DNA of 9,887 nt from an uncultured Eubacteriales bacterium. Its GTDB lineage: Bacteria > Bacillota > Clostridia > Christensenellales > Pumilibacteraceae. The stretch's first letter is position 1; every line of letters starts with the position of its first letter. Location: contig USNB01000035.1 of assembly GCA_900555875.1 (NCBI GenBank), positions 1 through 9,887 on the forward strand, given 5' to 3'. Below, piece after piece: positions 6,854 through 9,887 of the stretch. A program made the translations under genes and the position numbers. A model generated the notes under the pieces. That model was not told the DNA's origin. It did no database searches and was given only the letters and a program-made list of their open reading frames with translations.

Positions 6854-7456
6854 TCATGCCGATGCCGAGAGATCCACGTAGGTGAAGCTCATAGTGGACG
6901 TATCGACGATAATGCTCTTTTCTCCGTAAGACACGGATTCGAGATACTGCTCCGCGGTCATCGCTCCGTCCTCACCGCCCGCGGCGGCGCTCATTTCGTC
7001 CGTCCATGCGTAAGTGGTGTAATATCCGCCGCCCATCGTCCCGCCGGAAGAGACATATACCGCGCCCGTGGGAGCGGATATGGTGAGCGTTATCATGCCT
7101 TCCTCTTCCGCCGAAGTATAAGTACCGTAGAATATCTTGGTCTCGTATCCTCTATCACTGGCGCTTATGTTCGTATCGCCGCTGTTGCTCGGATCGAACG
7201 ACAGACTGCCCGAAAGACTGCGGGAATTCTGTACGAGCATATACGTGCCGTCATCGTATACGTTTATCGTCTGCACGATGGTCGTGAGCTGCTTGAACGT
7301 ATACTGGGGATAAGCGGACATGAACGTGTGACTGCTCGAGCCGTACGTCGCCGTGAGCGCGGGAGCTCCCCCGCATGCCGTGAATGCCATTACCGCGGCG
7401 CATACCGCGGCAGCCGCGAGCAAAACTACGCCCGCTCTCTTTGCAAATTTCTTCAT
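6854..7456 (-). CDS. Predicted secreted lipoprotein, unknown function
   Basis: A 200-residue lipoprotein. The N-terminus MKKFAKRAG is positive, a hydrophobic stretch covers about 9-25, and Cys28 in FTAC-GG is the likely lipidated residue. Phe at -3 is less usual than Leu. The mature part has a beta-strand-like pattern (for example INVYDDGTYMLVQN, KIFYGTYTS, MITLTIS, SIIVDTSTMSFTYVDLS) and reads like a small beta-barrel or sandwich. It has no catalytic motif that I recognise. AAAAGGAGG ends 8 nt before the ATG. It is first in the operon, and its stop lies 19 nt from the GH3 start. A surface substrate-binding or accessory role beside the GH3 enzyme is inferred from position only. Confidence 0.82.
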   Translation of the reverse strand: MKKFAKRAGVVLLAAAAVCAAVMAFTACGGAPALTATYGSSSHTFMSAYPQYTFKQLTTIVQTINVYDDGTYMLVQNSRSLSGSLSFDPSNSGDTNISASDRGYETKIFYGTYTSAEEEGMITLTISAPTGAVYVSSGGTMGGGYYTTYAWTDEMSAAAGGEDGAMTAEQYLESVSYGEKSIIVDTSTMSFTYVDLSASA

Positions 7457-7512
7457 TCGAAATTCCTCCTTTTACATTTTTTTATTTTCATTTCGCTTAG
7501 AAACATAATTCA

Positions 7513-7543
7513 AGTGTATCACCCCCCCCCCATTAAAATTCAA
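7513..7543 (-). promoter_or_regulatory. Promoter of the lipoprotein-GH3 operon with a G10 spacer
   Basis: TTGAAT (7543-7538) and TGA-TACACT (extended -10; TACACT at 7518-7513) are separated by 19 nt containing ten consecutive G residues. Transcription would start near 7506, about 50 nt above the lipoprotein ATG. The 19-nt spacing is longer than ideal; eight G residues would give 17. A second possible pair, TTGAAT at 7513-7508 with GAAAAT at 7489-7484 (18-nt spacer), cannot be excluded. Confidence 0.5.
7522..7531 (-). repeat. Homopolymer G10 tract (C10 on the plus strand)
   Basis: Ten identical bases lie inside the spacer of the operon promoter. This is by far the longest G/C homopolymer in the window. 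Such tracts change length by slipped-strand mispairing and can switch promoters by altering the -35 to -10 distance. Confidence 0.9.
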
Positions 7544-7553
7544 GATATTGATT

Positions 7554-7578
7554 GACCTCTTTTGGACATCTTTTGACA
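7554..7578 (-). promoter_or_regulatory. Direct repeats upstream of the operon -35 box
   Basis: On the plus strand TCTTTTGGACA (7558-7568) is followed directly by TCTTTTGACA (7569-7578), with a further GAC at 7554. GAC recurs at 11- and 10-bp steps, about one helical turn. Position just above the -35 box would suit an activator site. Confidence 0.35.
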
Positions 7579-7594
7579 ATTCATACTCATTTCA

Positions 7595-7613
7595 CAAAAC
7601 CGTCACCGTTTTG
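7595..7613. promoter_or_regulatory. Dyad CAAAAC-N7-GTTTTG upstream of the lipoprotein-GH3 operon
   Basis: CAAAAC (7595-7600) and GTTTTG (7608-7613) form an inverted repeat with a 7-nt centre. A second inverted repeat, CGTCA-N6-TGACG (7601-7616), overlaps it. It lies about 52 bp above the operon -35 box and could be an operator. The arms are short, so chance is possible. Confidence 0.25.
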
Positions 7614-7671
7614 ACGAAAACAAGCGCGAGCCGCGGCATTGCGCCGAGAAGCGGAACATTATAAACGACAG

Positions 7672-7713
7672 CGGCAAAAGACCGCACGGATATTCCCGTG
7701 CGGTCTTTTGCCG
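7672..7713. terminator. Strong bidirectional terminator below the YeiH-type gene
   Basis: A perfect 18-bp stem (7672-7689 with 7696-7713) has a 6-nt loop. The core arm AAAAGACCGCACGG pairs with CCGTGCGGTCTTTT. It lies about 100 nt past the YeiH-type stop (minus strand) and separates that unit from the operon that begins at 7543. The rest of the gap between 7457 and 7814 holds the operon promoter, its upstream repeats and no gene. Confidence 0.9.
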
Positions 7714-7814
7714 ACCGATGTCTTTATTAAGAGACCGACATAAAACGAACCCGGTCTATCGTCGCCGAAACCAAACGGTAACGTCGCCGAGCCGCGATAT
7801 CGCCTTCGAAAAAA

Positions 7815-9047
7815 TCACCACATACCGAGGGCCGCCTGTACGCCGATGCTTACGCCGGCTATCGCCACCCAACACGTGAGCCCGAGAAGTATGGGTCTCA
7901 GACCCGACCGCACGAGCCTGACGACATTCGTGTTAAGACCTATCGCCGCCATAGCAAGGGTTATCATGAACTTGCCCGCGTCGGATAAAAATCCCGAAAC
8001 GTTTTCCGCTCCAACCGGCGTAAACAGCCATGTATTGACGACGGCGGCAACGAGGAAAAATATGACGAACCACGGAAACACCTTCACGAAGCTGAACTTC
8101 AGGCCGGCATCCGCCGAAACGGATGTCCCCTCCGTCCCGGCTTTTGCCGAAGTCCGGCGGGCTTTTATCATCTGCCATACGGCAAGCGCGAGCGTTATCG
8201 GGATTATGGCAAGCGTGCGCGTGAGCTTGACTATGGTAGCGTATCCGAGAGCCACGTCGCTCCCCGTCATGCTCTCCCAGCTCTGCCCCGCCGCCACGAC
8301 GGACGAAGTGTCGTTTATCGCCGTTCCCGCCCACATGCCGAAGCCGGCGTCCGTCATACCGAGCGCCTGACCTATCGCCGGGAAAGTGAATGCCGCGATG
8401 ACGTTGAATAAAAAGATCACGGACACGGATACCGCCACCTCGTTATCCTTTGCTCCGATAACGGGCGCCGTCGCGGCTATCGCGGATCCGCCGCATATCG
8501 ACGACCCCACGCCGACAAGCGTAGCCGTGTTCGCCGGGATGCGCAGCAATTTGCTCATGACGAAGGCGACTATAAGAGACGTCGCTATCGTGGACAGAAT
8601 GATGAGTACGGAATCGCCGCCCACACTGATCACGTTCATGAAATTCATACCGAAGCCGAGAAAAACGATGCTCGCCTGAAGGATCTTCTTGGACGTGAAT
8701 CTTATACCTCCGTCCAGCCATGCGGGACGACGGAAAAACGCAAGTATCATACCGAATACTATCGCAAATACCGCGCTGCCTATCACGGGAACGAGCTTGC
8801 CCAGAAACCATGCGGGCACGGCGATAACAGCGCACAGCGCAAGTCCGGGAACGGTCTTTTTCAACCAGCCCCATATTTTGTGCCACACCGTCGCTTTCCC
8901 ATCCTGAACGCGCGGCTCGGCAGTCTCAACATCCTCCGCAGGACCATCGTCCGCCGCGCAGCCGGATACTTCTTCCGCCCGCACGTCTTCCACAGACGGC
9001 TCATCCTCGTACTTTTCATACCCGCCGTTTTTATTCTCTTCCGCCAT
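7815..9047 (-). CDS. YeiH/UPF0324 family putative sulfate exporter
   Basis: A polytopic membrane protein of 410 residues in the UPF0324/YeiH (putative sulfate exporter) family; substrate and direction of transport are not proven for the family. About ten hydrophobic segments run from residue 66 to the end. Family stretches are GVGSSICGGSAIAATAPVIG (179-198), the AINDTSSVVAAG segment (243-254) and GLNTNVVRLVRSGLRPILLG (370-389). Residues 1-50 are hydrophilic and very acidic (17 Asp/Glu), an extension of roughly 50 residues over plain YeiH proteins. The ATG at 9047 is chosen because GGAGG (9058-9054) is 6 nt away; the ATG at 9053 touches the ribosome binding site. It is a single-gene unit with the promoter at 9122-9093 and a strong terminator. 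No LysR-type regulator, common beside yeiH elsewhere, is in the window. Confidence 0.9.
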   Translation of the reverse strand: MAEENKNGGYEKYEDEPSVEDVRAEEVSGCAADDGPAEDVETAEPRVQDGKATVWHKIWGWLKKTVPGLALCAVIAVPAWFLGKLVPVIGSAVFAIVFGMILAFFRRPAWLDGGIRFTSKKILQASIVFLGFGMNFMNVISVGGDSVLIILSTIATSLIVAFVMSKLLRIPANTATLVGVGSSICGGSAIAATAPVIGAKDNEVAVSVSVIFLFNVIAAFTFPAIGQALGMTDAGFGMWAGTAINDTSSVVAAGQSWESMTGSDVALGYATIVKLTRTLAIIPITLALAVWQMIKARRTSAKAGTEGTSVSADAGLKFSFVKVFPWFVIFFLVAAVVNTWLFTPVGAENVSGFLSDAGKFMITLAMAAIGLNTNVVRLVRSGLRPILLGLTCWVAIAGVSIGVQAALGMW

Positions 9048-9080
9048 TTTCATCCTCCGACGTCATATTTGCAAACACGA

Positions 9081-9094
9081 TGAAAGCGTTTAAG
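9081..9094. promoter_or_regulatory. Possible catabolite-responsive element at the YeiH-type promoter
   Basis: TGAAAGCGTTTAAG matches 12 of 14 positions of the CcpA-site pattern TGWNANCGNTNWCA; the last CA is missing. It overlaps the predicted transcript start and the end of the -10 box, where binding would repress. It is a loose match and may be fortuitous. Confidence 0.25.
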
Positions 9095-9122
9095 TATAAT
9101 ATATACCCGCGTATTTTGTCAA
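9093..9122 (-). promoter_or_regulatory. Sigma-A-type promoter of the YeiH-type gene
   Basis: TTGACA (9122-9117), an 18-nt spacer, then TATACT (9098-9093), giving a transcript start near 9086 and a leader of about 40 nt. The 12 bases around the -35 box (ATTGACAAAATA) are identical to those at the promoter of the broken response regulator. Confidence 0.7.
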
Positions 9123-9160
9123 TCAAAAGGCGCGTAAACCGAATATTGCGTATATTTCGG

Positions 9161-9181
9161 GTATTATGTCTCACATAATAC
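9161..9181. repeat. Palindrome with 9-bp arms, copy 2 of TTATG-N5-CATAA
   Basis: GTATTATGT (9161-9169) and ACATAATAC (9173-9181) form a perfect inverted repeat around CTC. Positions 9164-9181 match the copy at 2056-2073 at 16 of 18 bases. It lies between the divergent YeiH-type and toxin-antitoxin promoters, 36 bp above the proposed -35 of the latter. A dimeric repressor site is a reasonable reading. Confidence 0.55.
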
Positions 9182-9186
9182 ACCGT

Positions 9187-9210
9187 TATTTCGCCGCTAT
9201 CTGCGAAATA
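9187..9210. repeat. Inverted repeat TATTTCGC-N8-GCGAAATA
   Basis: A perfect 8-bp inverted repeat (9187-9194 with 9203-9210) lies directly after the 9161-9181 palindrome and ends 6 bp before the proposed -35 box of the toxin-antitoxin promoter. It may be a second operator or a hairpin. Confidence 0.4.
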
Positions 9211-9216
9211 TGCGAG

Positions 9217-9245
9217 TTCACGGTATACCCGCGCGGGGATATATG
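9217..9245 (+). promoter_or_regulatory. Proposed promoter of the toxin-antitoxin pair with an internal palindrome
   Basis: TTCACG (9217-9222), a 17-nt spacer and TATATG (9240-9245) each match four of six consensus bases. The spacer and the first -10 bases contain TATACCCGCGCGGGGATA (9224-9241), a palindrome with one mismatched pair, placed where an autoregulating antitoxin would bind. The predicted start is near 9252, about 57 nt above the first ATG. Confidence 0.4.
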
Positions 9246-9308
9246 ACAATTTTTGCAAGGCATACGCAACGATCGGCGAAGCAAAATTAAGTATAGAGGA
9301 GCGGAAAT

Positions 9309-9518
9309 ATGGTGATAATCTTACTCGACGCGGATGAAGCGATAAAGCTGATCCGGTCAGACGGAGGGAACGCAATGACTGCCGGATCAGAGATAGCGAA
9401 GATCGTTGGCAAATACTTCCCTTCCGCGCATATTATGGATAAAGAGAAGATGGCGGAAGGCTATAAGGAGATGAGCGAGATCGATCTCGCCGTAGCGAAT
9501 GGAGATCAAGAGGGGTGA
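9309..9518 (+). CDS. Antitoxin of a MazF/EndoA-type toxin-antitoxin pair
   Basis: A 69-residue protein encoded directly above the MazF-type toxin and taken as its antitoxin. The segment MAEGYKEMSEIDLA (48-61) resembles, from memory, the C-terminal toxin-binding part of Bacillus EndoAI (RRGYMEMAKINL). No ribbon-helix-helix pattern is visible in the N-terminal part. GAGGAG (9296-9301) precedes the ATG at 9309 by 7 nt, and a TAG at 9294-9296 blocks upstream extension. A second in-frame ATG at 9375 (Met23) has GGAGGG 6 nt upstream and would give a 47-residue form. A 9-bp inverted repeat (9348-9356 with 9382-9390) encloses this site. The stop lies 20 nt inside the toxin gene. Function is inferred from position and the C-terminal similarity. 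Confidence 0.72.
   Translation: MVIILLDADEAIKLIRSDGGNAMTAGSEIAKIVGKYFPSAHIMDKEKMAEGYKEMSEIDLAVANGDQEG
9348..9390 (+). promoter_or_regulatory. Hairpin presenting an internal translation start in the antitoxin gene
   Basis: CTGATCCGG (9348-9356) and CCGGATCAG (9382-9390) are perfect 9-bp complements. The 25-nt loop holds GGAGGG (9363-9368) and ATG (9375-9377), so the ribosome binding site and start of the short antitoxin form are both in the loop. Confidence 0.45.
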
Positions 9519-9843
9519 CATTTTTTATGCGGATCTGAGTCCCGTCGTAGGAAGCGAACAGGGCGGAGTGCGCCCCGTGCTCATCGTACAGAACGACGTC
9601 GGCAACAGATATTCGCCTACCGTGATCGTCGGCGCGATAACCAGCCGCCTGACGAAAGCCAAACTGCCGACTCACATCGAAGTCGCGAGCGGAAGTTTCG
9701 GACTACCGCGCGACAGCGTGATACTGCTCGAACAGCTGCGCACTCTCGACAAGCGGCGGCTCAAAGCGCGTCTCGGTTCGCTCGACGACGGCACGATGAC
9801 GCTCGTCGACCGCGCGATACTGATATCCCTCGGATTCGTATGA
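9499..9843 (+). CDS. ndoA: MazF/EndoA-type mRNA interferase toxin
   Basis: A type II toxin of 114 residues that cuts RNA at short specific sites and arrests growth when its antitoxin is lost. The MazF/PemK fold is clear: KRGDIFYADLSPVVGSEQGG (4-23), RPVLIVQND (25-33), SPTVIVGAITS (39-49), LPTHIEV (56-62) and SVILLEQLRTLDK (73-85). Arg25 and Thr48 fall at the positions of the catalytic Arg and Thr of Bacillus subtilis EndoA (116 residues), so it should be active. It overlaps the antitoxin gene by 20 nt in another frame, and no good ribosome binding site precedes the ATG at 9499. Translation is therefore probably coupled to the antitoxin, which keeps toxin output low. Close similarity to the chromosomal EndoA group, not plasmid MazF, suggests a core-genome copy. 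Confidence 0.93.
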   Translation: MEIKRGDIFYADLSPVVGSEQGGVRPVLIVQNDVGNRYSPTVIVGAITSRLTKAKLPTHIEVASGSFGLPRDSVILLEQLRTLDKRRLKARLGSLDDGTMTLVDRAILISLGFV

Positions 9844-9862
9844 TCACCCGTTTCGCAGCAAC

Positions 9863-9887
9863 GATAAAACGCGCCCGCCGTTTACCG
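9863..9887 (+). terminator. Possible left arm of a terminator cut by the window edge
   Basis: GATAAAACGCGCCCG (9863-9877), 20 nt below the toxin stop, has the A-run plus GC-arm shape seen in the left arm of the terminator at 2108. The window ends before the right arm, so this is only suggestive. Confidence 0.25.

Noticed and set aside
9048..9053. ATG at 9053 for the YeiH-type gene
   Set aside because: It directly abuts the ribosome binding site, whereas the ATG at 9047 is 6 nt away.
9840..9887. Possible next gene starting at ATG 9840, overlapping the toxin stop as ATGA
   Set aside because: Only 16 codons before the window ends, no ribosome binding site, and the sequence looks more like the left arm of a terminator.

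Overview
This 9.9 kb window looks like chromosomal DNA from a Gram-positive, low-to-mid GC bacterium of the Clostridia type, probably an uncultured gut lineage. The reasons are strong AGGAGG-type ribosome binding sites, TTGACA/TATAAT-type promoters with 17-18 nt spacers, a lipobox lipoprotein, a DUF1292 protein, an EndoA/NdoA-type MazF toxin and a YeiH-type transporter with Firmicutes-like neighbours. The genus cannot be fixed from the sequence. No tRNA, rRNA, CRISPR array or insertion sequence was seen.

Left part (1-2150). A DMT/EamA transporter gene runs off the left edge on the minus strand. It is divergent from a Y-family DNA polymerase (dinB type) on the plus strand, and both have recognisable promoters in the shared gap. 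A LexA-like dyad lies between the two promoters. The transporter lacks a convincing canonical start codon below its promoter. dinB converges on a DUF1292 gene, and a bidirectional hairpin terminator separates them.

Middle part (2180-7540), all on the minus strand. A three-gene operon, 7456 to 3435, encodes a secreted lipoprotein, a domain-swapped family 3 glycoside hydrolase held in the membrane at both ends, and a small four-helix membrane protein that is translationally coupled to it. The operon promoter has a run of ten G residues between -35 and -10, with direct repeats and a dyad just upstream, so phase-variable or otherwise regulated expression is plausible. Below the operon terminator lies a dead LytTR-family response regulator with a nonsense codon, a 2-nt frameshift and a missing C-terminus. 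Its promoter still matches the consensus perfectly. The DUF1292 gene follows it.

Right part (7672-9887). A strong 18-bp terminator ends a YeiH/UPF0324 putative sulfate exporter gene (minus strand), which carries an unusual acidic N-terminal tail. Divergent from it is a type II toxin-antitoxin pair: a small antitoxin with an EndoAI-like C-terminus and a MazF/EndoA mRNA interferase that overlap by 20 nt. The antitoxin has a second, well-placed start inside the loop of a hairpin. A palindrome of the form TTATG-N5-CATAA occurs twice in the window, upstream of the toxin-antitoxin pair and downstream of dinB.

The strongest candidates for something new are the G10-controlled lipoprotein/swapped-GH3/membrane-protein operon and the dual-start antitoxin. 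Neither shows a clearly new catalytic system. The rest is ordinary housekeeping and accessory content.
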